Origin: Flemingiibacterium sp045636265
Lineage (GTDB): Bacteria; Bacillota; Clostridia; Oscillospirales; CAG-272
Length of the DNA: 64,000 nucleotides
Reading direction: 5' to 3'
NCBI GenBank assembly: GCA_045636265.1
Contig: JAZTXD010000076.1
Coordinates: 1-64,000, forward strand
In this document: positions 7,120-17,506 of the stretch, piece after piece
How positions within the stretch are numbered: position 1 is the stretch's first letter
Layout of the letters: every line of letters starts with the position of its first letter
The notes under the pieces: generated by a model
What the model saw: only the letters and a program-made list of their open reading frames with translations
What the model was told of the DNA's origin: nothing
Databases searched by the model: none
Translations under genes and position numbers: made by a program

Positions 7120-9762
7120 TTATTCGCTTCTGAGTGCGATTACGGGATCCTTTCTTGCGGCAACGCGAGAGGGAATAAGTCCCGCAATATAAGTGAGAAG
7201 CATGCTGATAACAACAAGTGCTACGGCACCGACAACGGGAAGCTGTGCGACATTTGAGATATCAGTAATGTTCTTGATGATAATATTTATCGGTATCGAG
7301 AGAATCAGAGTGACAATAATTCCGAGCATACCGGACGTAAATCCGACAATCAGCGTTTCTGCGTTGAATACTCGTGCCACGTCACGCTTTGAAGCGCCGA
7401 CAGCTCTGAGTATACCGATTTCCTTGGTACGCTCGAGTACTGAAATGTAGGTGATAATACCGATCATGATAGAAGATACAACGAGAGATATAGCCACGAA
7501 TGCGATCAAAACATAGCTTATAGCGTTGATTATCGTTGTAACGGACGAGAGCATGATACCGATATAGTCGGTGTAGTTGATCTGCGCGGCTTCGTCCTTC
7601 GAGGCGTTGTATTCGCGTATTTTATCGGAGATGATCTCCTTGGAATCAAAGTCCTTGGGGAAGATCATTATAGACGAAGGATCGTCAAGCTCGGATACGC
7701 CGAGAATCATCATATTTCCGTCGTATGTTGCATCGGTGGACGGAGCCTTGAGTGCCTGTGCGAACATTTCAACGATCTTTTCGTCCGGCATGCCGGAACC
7801 TCTCATCTGCGCGATATAGGCTGCTGTCTGTGCCTGCTGCTCTGCGGGAAGTGTCATGATGTACGCTTCAAGATCTGCCATTGTCATAGGCTTTTCTTCG
7901 TCGTCATCAGTCTTGAAATCAATGCCGGTGAAAACGTCGGTTTCGGGGGCTGCAAGCTGTGCCTTGACGATTTCAGAAGCGTTGTTCTCATTTATAAGAT
8001 GAGTCATGAGTGAGGGGAGATATCCGACTGTTCCGGATGAGCTGGTTGCGGTTGCGTCCTCGTTCGGACGGATTATGCCGACAACATGAAGCTTATGCTC
8101 ATCGTCCATGAGGGACTTGATATATCCGTCATCGCCGGAGCGGTCAACCCATGTATCGCCGACTTTTTCATATTTTGCGGAGTTCGGGAGAAGATAGAAT
8201 TCAAGCGCTAAAATCTCCTCATAAGAATAGCTGGTCGCTTCATCCTGATCGAACTTACCGTTCATGATGTCAGCCATCATTCCCTCGAGTGTTGACTGAT
8301 CCTTAAGACCGAGAGAGAAGAGCGACATATCGCTTATTTCGTTATTCTTGTCAACGATAATAACGATTTCGTTCCATTCCTTCGGCATGCGGCCTGCTAT
8401 AACATCATACTGATTTGCGATAAGCTCCTCGTTGTCGATAAGCTCATCCCAAACCTCAATTCCGCTTGACATCGAGCCGCCCATTGAGGTTGCCATCTGC
8501 GACATTTCGCTGAACTGTGACATTCCCGCAGCGTCGAGCACGGTGTTCGGAGCAACCTGAACAAGCTCCTCGCCGTTTCCGTAATCTGCCAGTGTGTAAA
8601 CATTAAGCGGAGTGGAATATCCGTACTTTATGTCGCTCACAAGCTTGTCAAAGCCGTTGGCTTCGTCATCAAGGTATGCCTTGAACGATCTAAGGTCATT
8701 GTCTGTAACCTCGCTCATCATTGCGGAGAGCATATCGCCCATGATATCCGACGAATAAACTCGATCAAGCTCGTGCTTGCCCTCAAACGCTTTTTGTCCC
8801 ATGAAGTTTTCCATCATGGCTGACATGTCCACAGTCTGCGACTCTATCATTATAGGGTAGCTCGAGAGCGTGTTTTCTTCGACCTCGTTGATATAGAGCG
8901 TGATACCGTTTGAGATGGAGAGTATGAGCGCAATACCGATTATACCGATAGAACCGGCAAAAGCTGTTAAGAAGGTGCGTCCCTTTTTGGTCATGAGATT
9001 GTTAAGGGACAGGCTCATTGCGGTAAAGAGCGACATGGATTTTGTTTTGTCGCGCTTTTTAGGCTTTACTTTTTCGGTTTTGCTCTCATACGGTGCGGAG
9101 TCGGCGGTTACCTTTCCGTCGAGGAGTCTTATGATTCGTGTTGAATACTTTTCGGCGATCTCGGGGTTGTGCGTTACCATAATGATAAGCTTTTTCTTCG
9201 AGATTTCCTTGAGTATTTCCATAACCTGCACGCTTGTTTCGGAGTCAAGCGCGCCGGTCGGCTCATCGGCAAGGAGAATATCGGGATCGTTTACAAGCGC
9301 TCTTGCAATGGCAACGCGCTGCATCTGACCGCCCGACATCTGTCCCGGCTTTTTGTAAAGCTGGTCGCCGAGTCCAACAGACTCAAGCGCCTCTTTAGCA
9401 CGGCGGTGGCGCTCTTCTCTGGACACGCCGGAGAGGGTGAGCGCAAGCTCAACGTTTGCAAGTACAGTCTGATGCGGAATCAGATTGTAGCTTTGGAAAA
9501 CGAAACCTATTTTGTGGTTGCGGTAAGCATCCCAATCGGCGTCCTTAAAATCCTTGGTGGATTTTCCGCTGATTATAAGGTCACCGGTGGTGTACTGGTC
9601 AAGACCGCCTATGATATTGAGAAGGGTGGTCTTGCCGCATCCGGATTGACCGAGAATGGATACGAATTCATTCTCGCGAAAATCGAGAGTGACACCGCGA
9701 AGTGCGGCAACGGTGGTGTCGCCGCAGATGTAATCCTTGGTAATGTTTTTCAGTTGGAGCAT
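7120..9762 (-). CDS. Fused ABC transporter, ATPase plus FtsX/MacB-type permease
   Basis: An 880-residue single-chain ABC protein of the MacB/LolCDE-like class. The N-terminal ATPase has Walker A GQSGCGKTT (residues 38-46), signature MSGGQMQR, Walker B ILLADEPTGALD and the switch histidine in MVTHNPE. A membrane helix near residue 265 leads into a large extracytoplasmic domain (about 290-740), and three helices at the C-terminus form the FtsX fold. Such transporters are mechanotransmission pumps acting on peptides, antibiotics or lipoproteins at the outer membrane face rather than classic importers. It is monocistronic with its own terminator. The Shine-Dalgarno AAGGAG is about 14 bases upstream of the ATG, a long spacing, but the protein start is right for the family. 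The substrate is not deducible. Confidence 0.9.
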   Translation of the reverse strand: MLQLKNITKDYICGDTTVAALRGVTLDFRENEFVSILGQSGCGKTTLLNIIGGLDQYTTGDLIISGKSTKDFKDADWDAYRNHKIGFVFQSYNLIPHQTVLANVELALTLSGVSREERHRRAKEALESVGLGDQLYKKPGQMSGGQMQRVAIARALVNDPDILLADEPTGALDSETSVQVMEILKEISKKKLIIMVTHNPEIAEKYSTRIIRLLDGKVTADSAPYESKTEKVKPKKRDKTKSMSLFTAMSLSLNNLMTKKGRTFLTAFAGSIGIIGIALILSISNGITLYINEVEENTLSSYPIMIESQTVDMSAMMENFMGQKAFEGKHELDRVYSSDIMGDMLSAMMSEVTDNDLRSFKAYLDDEANGFDKLVSDIKYGYSTPLNVYTLADYGNGEELVQVAPNTVLDAAGMSQFSEMSQMATSMGGSMSSGIEVWDELIDNEELIANQYDVIAGRMPKEWNEIVIIVDKNNEISDMSLFSLGLKDQSTLEGMMADIMNGKFDQDEATSYSYEEILALEFYLLPNSAKYEKVGDTWVDRSGDDGYIKSLMDDEHKLHVVGIIRPNEDATATSSSGTVGYLPSLMTHLINENNASEIVKAQLAAPETDVFTGIDFKTDDDEEKPMTMADLEAYIMTLPAEQQAQTAAYIAQMRGSGMPDEKIVEMFAQALKAPSTDATYDGNMMILGVSELDDPSSIMIFPKDFDSKEIISDKIREYNASKDEAAQINYTDYIGIMLSSVTTIINAISYVLIAFVAISLVVSSIMIGIITYISVLERTKEIGILRAVGASKRDVARVFNAETLIVGFTSGMLGIIVTLILSIPINIIIKNITDISNVAQLPVVGAVALVVISMLLTYIAGLIPSRVAARKDPVIALRSE

Positions 9763-9895
9763 AATTGCTTTGAATTCTCCTTAAAAAATAAAATACCTAT
9801 CAATTGTATCACGTAAATATTAAGGCTGTGTTAAAATAATGCTTCTCATAAGTTATTTTACAATTTCTGTGATGAAAATTCACAAAATTATGCAG

Positions 9896-12800
9896 TTACT
9901 TAACTTCAATACAGCATCCGAGCGCAAAGGAATATATAGCGGTGCGCGACACCTTTTTCGCGGAGATTTTCTCACACGCCGCTTTGTAGTACATAAGCTG
10001 TAGCCTATGGCGCTCAAGCAGCAGGGAACATGCCGCGTCAAAATCAAGCTCGGGAGAAATGTAGTCGGTTTTGTAGTCTATCAGTGTGACGGTTCCGTCG
10101 ACATTCTCATAGAAGCAGTCGATAACACCCTGTACAAGCAAGGTTTGATTTCCGAGTTCTGCAGCAAGTGCGCCATCCTCGGTAAAATCCCTCGCCGGAA
10201 GTCTGACATTGAAGCGATGCTCACGCCAAACTTTCTTCGCGCCCAGAATTTCCTTGTATGTTTCCGATGCAAAGAAGCGCGTGACCTGATGTACATTCAC
10301 GAGCGATGCCATTCTCGAGGTTATGAATTTGCGCTCTGCGAGCAGGCTTGCTTCAGTTTCGACGCGTTCCATAAGCTCATCGGAACTGACATCGAAATGT
10401 GAAAAATCACAGAACTGCATGAAAAGGTGAGTCGCGCTTCCGCGCTCGGCACCGGTTGCGGTCGGTGCCGCTTTTTCGGCATCAAGGAACAGTGGGCGTT
10501 TCTCGATAAAACTGTAGGTGTCACCGGACAAATCAAGCTCTGCGCTGTCCTCGTCAAGCAAATTCGGAAGAAGCTTTGACACCGATAATTTTGCAGGCAG
10601 ACGTGACGATTCTTTGTTTGGATAAACAAAATCCATGCGCTCGCGAACAAGCACACGCGCCGCATCATCAGCTTTAACCGCGGCTTTGGTTTCTTCGGGG
10701 ATTTGTTCTGTATCAGACGGAGTAGCGTCATTGGAAACTATATCAACAACATACGGAAGCTGTGAGTTGTTCGTCATTTCGTGATGCTTCATAGCGATGA
10801 GTATCCATTTAATGAAACCGCCGTTTTGCATTACCGTGTAGCGCGATAAAGCCTTTGCGTCCAGCTCCGCTTTCTCAAAATGTTTCTCATAGTCCTTGAC
10901 GTTAGCTGTGACATACAGGCGTTCTCTTGCACGAGTCATGGCGACGTACAGAACACGCATTTCTTCTTCAAATTGCCCCTCACCCATGCGGTTTATGAGT
11001 GCGCGGCGTATCGGTGTGTTGTATCTCGCAAGACCGGTTGAATCCGACAGCTTTGTTGATATACCAAGGCTTCGTTCGATGATAATATTCTTTTTCTTAT
11101 CTTCTTCGTTGAATTGCTTTCCGGTATTGCAGATGAAGCAAACGGGAAATTCAAGTCCCTTTGAGTGGTGCACGGAGATGATCTTTACAGTATCGCTGGC
11201 TTCTCCCTGATCCTTTGCCGTCTGGAATGTTGCCTTGGCATCAATAACATCATTTATGTATCTGATGAAATTGTGCAGTCCCTTAAACGATGATGCCTCG
11301 AATTTTATTGCGTATTCATACAGCATCATAAGATTCGCGCGTCGCAGGGAATTGTCCTTATCGTAAACAAGGGCAAGAAGGTCTGTCTTGGTGTACACGT
11401 GCCACAGAAGCTTGTCAACGGGAAGCCCTTCCGATATAAGACGAAGCTCCTCGAGTGAGGTTAAAAACTCGCAGCCTTTGGGAAAATCGTTTTCCTTACA
11501 ATACTCTTTGAGCGCATCAAAAAGACATCCGTCCGAGTACCCACTTCGTATTTTTACAAGCTCATCGAGAGTGAAATTGTATATGGGACTGCGTAGCGCA
11601 CCGGCGAGATAAATGTCGCGAGTGGGATTGTCGATAATATTGAGTATACATAGCACAAGCAGAACTTCGGCATTGGCAAAAAAGTCGCCGTCTGCCTTAC
11701 TGTAGTAGGGAATACCTTTGGCTTTGAGAGCCTTCGCGAAAGTTTCGGCGTCTACTTTATCACTTCGCAGTATTATTGCTATATCCGAGGGCTTTATCGG
11801 CTCACCGTTGTTTTTCTTTTCGCTCTTTAAAAGGCGCGATATTTCGTTTGAAACATATTCGGCTTCCTTGTCTAACCCCGAGGATGAGTCATCGCCGCCG
11901 CTTTTATCAACAAGCACAACATGCACCGGTTCACCGCACTCGCTGTCCACTTTGGAGTGTATAAGCATATCGTCGTTGGTGAAAGGAATATCTCCTCTTC
12001 CCGATGTAAAAAGGCATCCGGACACAATGTTTGTAAATTTTATCACCGTGTCGTCACACCGGAAATTATCGGAAAGGAAGATAGCCTTGCCGGTTCTGTC
12101 ATCTGGATTTTTAGCGGTAAATGCCTTGCGGTAATCGGCAAACAAATGCGGCTCGGCACCGCGGAAGCTGTAGATTGACTGCTTTATATCACCTACCATA
12201 AATCGGTTGTGTCCGTTGCTTACCGCTTTGAAAATGGCATCCTGAACTTCGTTAACGTCCTGATATTCGTCTATGTAAATCTCGTCAAACCGTTTTGATA
12301 TCTGCCTTGCGATATCGGTTGGTTCACCGTTACAAACAAGCATTTTATATGCAAAGCGCTCAATGTCACCGAAATCAATAATATTACGGCGGCGTTTTTC
12401 CACGTCAAAGCGTGCCACAAAAGCGTTAAGGAGCGTATATAGCTTTGAAAGCTCGGCGGCGGTATCGTTTCTTACATTTGAAAGAGCTGTTTCGTCAAGT
12501 GAGAAGTAGTCTGCTTTGAAGTCAGCTATTTCCTCTTTGAACTTCTTGCGCAAATCCTTTATGCTTTTGCTCTCATCCAATAAATACGCATTTTTGGAAT
12601 TGCCGAGTGGCGTGGGGGAATATGCCGCGATTATCGCTGAAACATCGCTGTATGCATATTTTTCACATGCCCATACGACTCTGTCAATAAAATCAATATC
12701 ATCTGAAAGTGCGGGCATATAGGCCTTGTACAGTATCTCGTCTTCTCCAATACGTGAGAGCATCGAGGTAAAACTATCGCGGTACATTTTCACTTTTCCG

Positions 12801-13474
12801 CTGACAAAATCAAGTATCTCCTTGCCGCACGCACTCTGCCCAAACGGGCAGGATGTTTGGGACAGCTCGTCTGCGAAATTCTTAATAAATTTTACGTGCT
12901 CAGTAAAACTCGAAAGCTTTTTTTCAATTGAGAGGAAAGTATCAGCCAGCGAATCGTCGTTTTTTGAGGCGATAAAGTTTTGCGCGAACTCTGGGAACCC
13001 GTCTATTTCATATCCGCTAACACCGCATGAATAATAGTCGTCGATAAGCTCATCCATCAGAGTGCGGCGAAGCAGATCGACCTCAACGTTATCGGCAATT
13101 CTGAAAGCGAAGGGAATATCATCGCCGCCTATGCCCTCACGGAGTAAGTCGAGGCAAAAGCTGTGTATTGTTGAGATCTTCGCACGGTCAAGCGCTAAAA
13201 GCTGACGTGAGAGGCGCTTGTTAGCCGGATTTTTTGCGATGGCTTCTCTGAGTGCATCCGAGATGCGCTCTTTAAGCTCACCTGCCGCGGCGTGCGTGAA
13301 GGTAACCACGAGCATCCGTGTTATGTCAGCAGGATTTTCGGGATCGGTGAGCTTTCTTATGATTCTCTCGGTAAGAACAGCTGTCTTTCCCGAGCCTGCA
13401 CCGGCACTGACGAGTATATCCGTGCCGTTAGTTTCTATTGCTGATTTTTGCGCTTCTGTCCATACTCGTGGCAT
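9896..13474 (-). CDS. addA: AddA, ATP-dependent helicase/nuclease subunit A
   Basis: A 1192-residue UvrD-like helicase fused to a RecB-type nuclease, the 3'-5' motor subunit of AddAB. It processes double-strand breaks for RecA loading. Walker A is VSAGAGSGKT (residues 22-31), Walker B is seen in DEIYIDEYQDVN, and later helicase motifs include VGDIKQSIYSFRGAEP and EEMRVLYVAMTRARE. The nuclease core LIDYKTD is near the C-terminus. Length is normal for Firmicutes (about 1200). Its ATG overlaps the addB stop codon by one base (TAATG), and the Shine-Dalgarno GGAGGTGA lies inside addB, so the subunits are translationally coupled. No clear terminator follows the stop. Confidence 0.95.
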   Translation of the reverse strand: MPRVWTEAQKSAIETNGTDILVSAGAGSGKTAVLTERIIRKLTDPENPADITRMLVVTFTHAAAGELKERISDALREAIAKNPANKRLSRQLLALDRAKISTIHSFCLDLLREGIGGDDIPFAFRIADNVEVDLLRRTLMDELIDDYYSCGVSGYEIDGFPEFAQNFIASKNDDSLADTFLSIEKKLSSFTEHVKFIKNFADELSQTSCPFGQSACGKEILDFVSGKVKMYRDSFTSMLSRIGEDEILYKAYMPALSDDIDFIDRVVWACEKYAYSDVSAIIAAYSPTPLGNSKNAYLLDESKSIKDLRKKFKEEIADFKADYFSLDETALSNVRNDTAAELSKLYTLLNAFVARFDVEKRRRNIIDFGDIERFAYKMLVCNGEPTDIARQISKRFDEIYIDEYQDVNEVQDAIFKAVSNGHNRFMVGDIKQSIYSFRGAEPHLFADYRKAFTAKNPDDRTGKAIFLSDNFRCDDTVIKFTNIVSGCLFTSGRGDIPFTNDDMLIHSKVDSECGEPVHVVLVDKSGGDDSSSGLDKEAEYVSNEISRLLKSEKKNNGEPIKPSDIAIILRSDKVDAETFAKALKAKGIPYYSKADGDFFANAEVLLVLCILNIIDNPTRDIYLAGALRSPIYNFTLDELVKIRSGYSDGCLFDALKEYCKENDFPKGCEFLTSLEELRLISEGLPVDKLLWHVYTKTDLLALVYDKDNSLRRANLMMLYEYAIKFEASSFKGLHNFIRYINDVIDAKATFQTAKDQGEASDTVKIISVHHSKGLEFPVCFICNTGKQFNEEDKKKNIIIERSLGISTKLSDSTGLARYNTPIRRALINRMGEGQFEEEMRVLYVAMTRARERLYVTANVKDYEKHFEKAELDAKALSRYTVMQNGGFIKWILIAMKHHEMTNNSQLPYVVDIVSNDATPSDTEQIPEETKAAVKADDAARVLVRERMDFVYPNKESSRLPAKLSVSKLLPNLLDEDSAELDLSGDTYSFIEKRPLFLDAEKAAPTATGAERGSATHLFMQFCDFSHFDVSSDELMERVETEASLLAERKFITSRMASLVNVHQVTRFFASETYKEILGAKKVWREHRFNVRLPARDFTEDGALAAELGNQTLLVQGVIDCFYENVDGTVTLIDYKTDYISPELDFDAACSLLLERHRLQLMYYKAACEKISAKKVSRTAIYSFALGCCIEVK

Positions 13475-16400
13475 TACTCGTCACCTCCGGATTTTGATTT
13501 GCGGCATATTGGCCGCATCTGACAGCATTTACATGGGTCCTTTGCTTTTGTTATCAGGGGCTCTGCCGATGCGTTTCCGTTCTTGATTTCGTTGCCAATT
13601 TGCTGTATATTTGATTCTATTTCAGTGAGCAGTTTTTTGAATTCTTCAAGCGATGCAACTGGTGAAGTGGCGTAGAAGCCTCCGTCCTTTTTCTCTTTTA
13701 CGGGGATGTATGTACCCGAAAGTTGTGCATCCATTCCGCGAAGAGATTCGATATCATCAAGGAGCAGTCCGTTTCTGGGGATCGAGGAGCATGCCGCTTC
13801 TTCAATTTCTTCGGGCATTTTTTCATTCTCGAGATTTATCGTCTGAACATCCGCACCGAAATAGAGAATGCCCGAGGGTACGATTTCCGCATTTTGGGCA
13901 AGGTTCAGCGCGCTTTTCGGACTTTGTCCGTTTTTGTATATCGAGAAGAGGTAAATAAGCATCTGCATGTCAAGTCCGAGGGAAACGTTTTCGGTGGAAA
14001 ACGTTTTGGATCTCGTTTTGTAGTCAACAACGCGGACATAATATTTTCCGTCGTGCTCCATAATGTCAACTCTGTCCACATTTCCGTAAACGTGAGCCTC
14101 GGAGCCGTCGGCAAGCTTTACCGACAGAGGTTCAACACTGGGCGTGTCCGGCTTCGGAAACGCAATGGGCAGCTCGTAGAATGCTGGCCTGAACTTGCTT
14201 TGCGAGAACTCTGCGGCGAGATTTTTGCAAAGGATGCGCGATGTCCGCTTAAGACGCGCAAACAGATGCGCCAGACGGCTTCCGGAAAATTCGGGAGTCA
14301 TTCGGCAAACATCCTTTATGTAGCCCGACACTATAGAGTCAACCATTGTGTCTATCTGCTCATCACTCATGTAGGAGAAGAGCTTATTCTGTTCTGCATT
14401 TTTAACAAATGTTTCGAGAACATGATGTATAAACGTGCCAATGTCCGCCGCAGAAAATTTTGAATTTTTCTGCTCGCCGAGCTTTAATACAAACTTACAG
14501 AAATATAACAAATGGCACAGCACATACGTTTCAAGCTTTGACTGTGAGAGCGCAAGATTACCTGCAAACAGTGCATTTGCGGTTTCCTTTGAAAGCGTGT
14601 CTTCGCCAATCGAAAGCGGCACAGACAAGCGCGCGGCACGCATTCTTAAGATCTCATCATTATCTGCATACTCATGAAGTGCCGCACCGAGCGAGGTTCC
14701 GTCACACTCTGCTATATATTCGATAATGTTTGCGCGTCCCTCAAGGCGTTCTTCTATGGGCAGAGCGGCAAAATCCTTGGCTTTCACATCGGGGAAGAGC
14801 GCACGCAGTCTTGACACAGCAAGAGATGGATTTAATGACTGACCGGAAAGGTCTGACGATGACCATACAACTGTCACGGATTCAGAGGCACATGTGGCGG
14901 CACGGTAGAAGATAAAACGTTCATCCGCACACTGATACTCGGTACCCTCGGAAAGCTCCAGACCGAGGGAAGATAACAGTTCTCTGTCAGAGTCGGAAAA
15001 AATTCCGTTTTCTTTCGGTGCGAGAGGGAAGTTGCCCTCGTTTGCACCGATTATGTACACGTGTTTTACAGATGCACGAAGCAGGGAAGCATCTCCCGAT
15101 ATTACTTCGTCCACCGTTGCCGGGATGCGTCCGATATCGGTTCCGTCGAACACTACATTCAAAAGCTCTGCGAAGGTCTGCGTGTCAACACAAAGCTCCG
15201 GTGTTACAGTGCAAAGCTCATCAAGCGCATCAATAAGCACGCTCCATGTCTGCTCGTATTCCTGCGCGAGAACGGGATTTGTCACGCGCTGATTTGCGGC
15301 GAGAATTTCTAACTTTTCGGGGATTTCAAGCTCACACAAGAAGTTATACAACGCCTTTGCAAAATCACGCACACTTGATGCCTTGTCAAGCTCGGCATGA
15401 AAGTCAACAAGCGGAGTTATAACCTTTTCGCGTACGGTGTTTACTCGCTCAAGAGTATGTGCGGACCTCTCCGTGAACTTTGCAGTATAGCCGTCTGGGT
15501 TCATGGTGAAATCTTCCTTATATCGCGAAGCCCCGCGCAGGTTCCAGGCTTCGATGTAGTTCTCAAATGCGGATATTTCATCGGGCGTGAGTGAGCACAG
15601 TCCCGTTTTTATGTAGGAGATTACGTCATCTGTGCGGAAATTTGATGTTTTCAGCGAGAGTGCGGACAGAATGAGCTTGATAACCGGCTTGGTTTTAATG
15701 TCAACGCGGCGCGAGGAAAAATGCGGTATGCCGTACTTTTCGAGAATTACGTCAAGTATGCCATCGTAGCTGTCAATGCCGCGTGTGGTTATCGCGAAGT
15801 CATGCCATGATGCGCCACCGCGTACACGTTTGCAGATATCTGTTGCAACTGCCTCACATTCGCTGAATTTGTTCTGACATTCGATAAGCGAGAGCGCGGG
15901 CGCGGTGTCGGTGTACACCGAGTTGTCGGACGCGGTGAGTGACCAGAGATGAGATTCAATATGGCGAAGCTCGGGAGCGGCTGCACGAAGATTTTCAGTG
16001 AGCGTTACCGATTGTGTTTCTTTACCGAGGAAAGCTGCAATATGAATGAGCCTGTCCGCGGTTTTTTTCTGGTTGACAAACAGCTCGTCTTCACTGTCAA
16101 GGCACAGGGAAAATGCGGTGCTGTCGGCAGAGCGAATCACCGCTTCGATTACGGCAAACTCCTGGGGCGTGAAGCCGTAGAAGGAGTCAAAATATACGTC
16201 AGCGCCGGCGAAAAAGTTATGCTCACGCAGGAGCGCGGCGGCATTTGTGAGGTCGTCTGATGAGTCGTCGCACGTCTGCGCAACGAGGTTTGTATACGCC
16301 GCGAAAATGAGCGACAGATCGTAGAGCTTGTCAGAAAGTGCGCTGTTTTTTGAGTTGTCGCAGAGATTTTCTGCGGCGCGTTCAAGCGCGCGCGGAGTTA

Positions 16401-16785
16401 TGCAGTAGGATTTGAACTCATTTACTGCTCCGAGCATACGCGAAACCGTGTTTTTATCAATTTTGGTTTTGCACTTGAGCATAGGCGCAAGCTCTGTGAG
16501 TGTCTGCCACATCATGAGTGTTTTTCCGCTTTTTGATATATAGCTGTAGGACAGTCCGCCGTATTCTCGGAAAACTCTGTTGCAAAGTCGGCGGAAATTC
16601 AGTATTTCAAGCGACAGAGATGGCATGTCGCCAATGAGGTTCGCCATACGCGACTCCGCATCAACGGCCATTTGTTCGGGAACTATTAAATACACCTGCC
16701 GACCTTTTGCAAGAGAATCCGCCGCCATGCGGCATACGGTGTCGGTCTTGCCGGTGCCGGACCTTCCGAATATGAACTTTACCAT
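13474..16785 (-). CDS. addB: AddB, helicase/nuclease subunit B
   Basis: An 1103-residue AddAB subunit with an inactivated helicase domain, a RecB-type nuclease and an iron-sulfur staple. Walker A GRSGTGKT is at residues 7-14. The nuclease motif is VRVVDYKTRS, and the cluster ligands are a cysteine in TYVLCHLLYFC together with the C-terminal CKCCQMRPIC group. In B. subtilis AddB the equivalent four cysteines hold a [4Fe-4S] cluster needed for DNA-end binding. I place the start at ATG 16785, not at the TTG four codons upstream, because GGAGGA sits at the right distance before this ATG. It ends GGDE, the tail being dictated by the Shine-Dalgarno site for addA. Confidence 0.95.
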   Translation of the reverse strand: MVKFIFGRSGTGKTDTVCRMAADSLAKGRQVYLIVPEQMAVDAESRMANLIGDMPSLSLEILNFRRLCNRVFREYGGLSYSYISKSGKTLMMWQTLTELAPMLKCKTKIDKNTVSRMLGAVNEFKSYCITPRALERAAENLCDNSKNSALSDKLYDLSLIFAAYTNLVAQTCDDSSDDLTNAAALLREHNFFAGADVYFDSFYGFTPQEFAVIEAVIRSADSTAFSLCLDSEDELFVNQKKTADRLIHIAAFLGKETQSVTLTENLRAAAPELRHIESHLWSLTASDNSVYTDTAPALSLIECQNKFSECEAVATDICKRVRGGASWHDFAITTRGIDSYDGILDVILEKYGIPHFSSRRVDIKTKPVIKLILSALSLKTSNFRTDDVISYIKTGLCSLTPDEISAFENYIEAWNLRGASRYKEDFTMNPDGYTAKFTERSAHTLERVNTVREKVITPLVDFHAELDKASSVRDFAKALYNFLCELEIPEKLEILAANQRVTNPVLAQEYEQTWSVLIDALDELCTVTPELCVDTQTFAELLNVVFDGTDIGRIPATVDEVISGDASLLRASVKHVYIIGANEGNFPLAPKENGIFSDSDRELLSSLGLELSEGTEYQCADERFIFYRAATCASESVTVVWSSSDLSGQSLNPSLAVSRLRALFPDVKAKDFAALPIEERLEGRANIIEYIAECDGTSLGAALHEYADNDEILRMRAARLSVPLSIGEDTLSKETANALFAGNLALSQSKLETYVLCHLLYFCKFVLKLGEQKNSKFSAADIGTFIHHVLETFVKNAEQNKLFSYMSDEQIDTMVDSIVSGYIKDVCRMTPEFSGSRLAHLFARLKRTSRILCKNLAAEFSQSKFRPAFYELPIAFPKPDTPSVEPLSVKLADGSEAHVYGNVDRVDIMEHDGKYYVRVVDYKTRSKTFSTENVSLGLDMQMLIYLFSIYKNGQSPKSALNLAQNAEIVPSGILYFGADVQTINLENEKMPEEIEEAACSSIPRNGLLLDDIESLRGMDAQLSGTYIPVKEKKDGGFYATSPVASLEEFKKLLTEIESNIQQIGNEIKNGNASAEPLITKAKDPCKCCQMRPICRKSKSGGDE

Positions 16786-16806
16786 TTCATCCTCCAAGTT
16801 TCAGAG

Positions 16807-17340
16807 TTATATCAGATACGTGACTTTACTATTTATTTGAAATAGCTTTTTTCGCTTTAACTTAAAATAAAACGAATGGCGCATATACCACACGCCGCCA
16901 TCGTTCAGCGCGGTTATAAACCGCTTTTTTGGCGATGCGGTAAGTATGAACACAGCCGCATTTTCCGAGAGCTCACGTGCAAATCCCTCGCCGAAATCTC
17001 CCGCGCCGCAGATTATATACACTCTATCTTTTTTTAGTGTATCGCTAAGCTCATCGCTGTTTAGGATGCGTTTTGAGTTGACTCCATCGGCGATGATAAA
17101 TCCGATGAAAATAATTGTCACAATCGGTAACAGAGCGAGTATTACCGCCGCAAACAGAATCAGCACAGCGCTCGCCTCGATTATGGAAACGGCTATTCGT
17201 ATATACGTGAAAATACGTGAAAAAAACATAAATCGCCGCGTGTATTTGAGAACTTTGCCGGCGATGGAAAATACAGATGTTTTGCGTATCGCCGCTATGA
17301 GATAGGAAACAAAGCTTTTATAGGTATAAGGCTCGGGCAT
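16807..17340 (-). CDS. Uncharacterised membrane protein upstream of addB
   Basis: A 177-residue protein I do not recognise. A basic N-terminal stretch is followed by two closely spaced membrane helices (about residues 47-90, with SIIEASAVLILFAAVILALLP and IVTIIFIGFIIAD). A cytoplasmic C-terminal part of roughly 85 residues reads like an alternating strand/helix fold (VYIICGAGDFGEGFARELSENA, then AAVFILTASPKKRF). It ends 21 bases before addB and would be co-transcribed with addBA. Whether it has any role in repair is unknown. GGAG lies seven bases before its ATG. The GAGDFGEGFARE segment looks superficially nucleotide-binding, but no complete motif is present. Confidence 0.7.
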   Translation of the reverse strand: MPEPYTYKSFVSYLIAAIRKTSVFSIAGKVLKYTRRFMFFSRIFTYIRIAVSIIEASAVLILFAAVILALLPIVTIIFIGFIIADGVNSKRILNSDELSDTLKKDRVYIICGAGDFGEGFARELSENAAVFILTASPKKRFITALNDGGVWYMRHSFYFKLKRKKLFQINSKVTYLI

Positions 17341-17443
17341 ATGCTCTCCGAATGTTTATAATATATTATAACATAATATTTCACATAATACAAGAAAAAA
17401 TTCGCGATTTGTACCGGGGGATAACCTAATTTTTGAAAATCTC

Positions 17444-17472
17444 TTTACAATTTGAAGAAAATGTGGTACAAT
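17444..17472 (+). promoter_or_regulatory. Sigma-A promoter of the GyrB-like gene
   Basis: TTTACA (17444-17449) and TACAAT (17467-17472) are separated by 17 bases, 35 bases upstream of the ATG. Confidence 0.8.
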
Positions 17473-17506
17473 ATATTTTAATGATTAAAATCTTTAGGAG
17501 ATAGAA

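Noticed and set aside
13653..16260. Many plus-strand frames within addB
   Set aside because: All are shadows in a GC-richer gene and lack initiation signals; AddB is complete on the minus strand.
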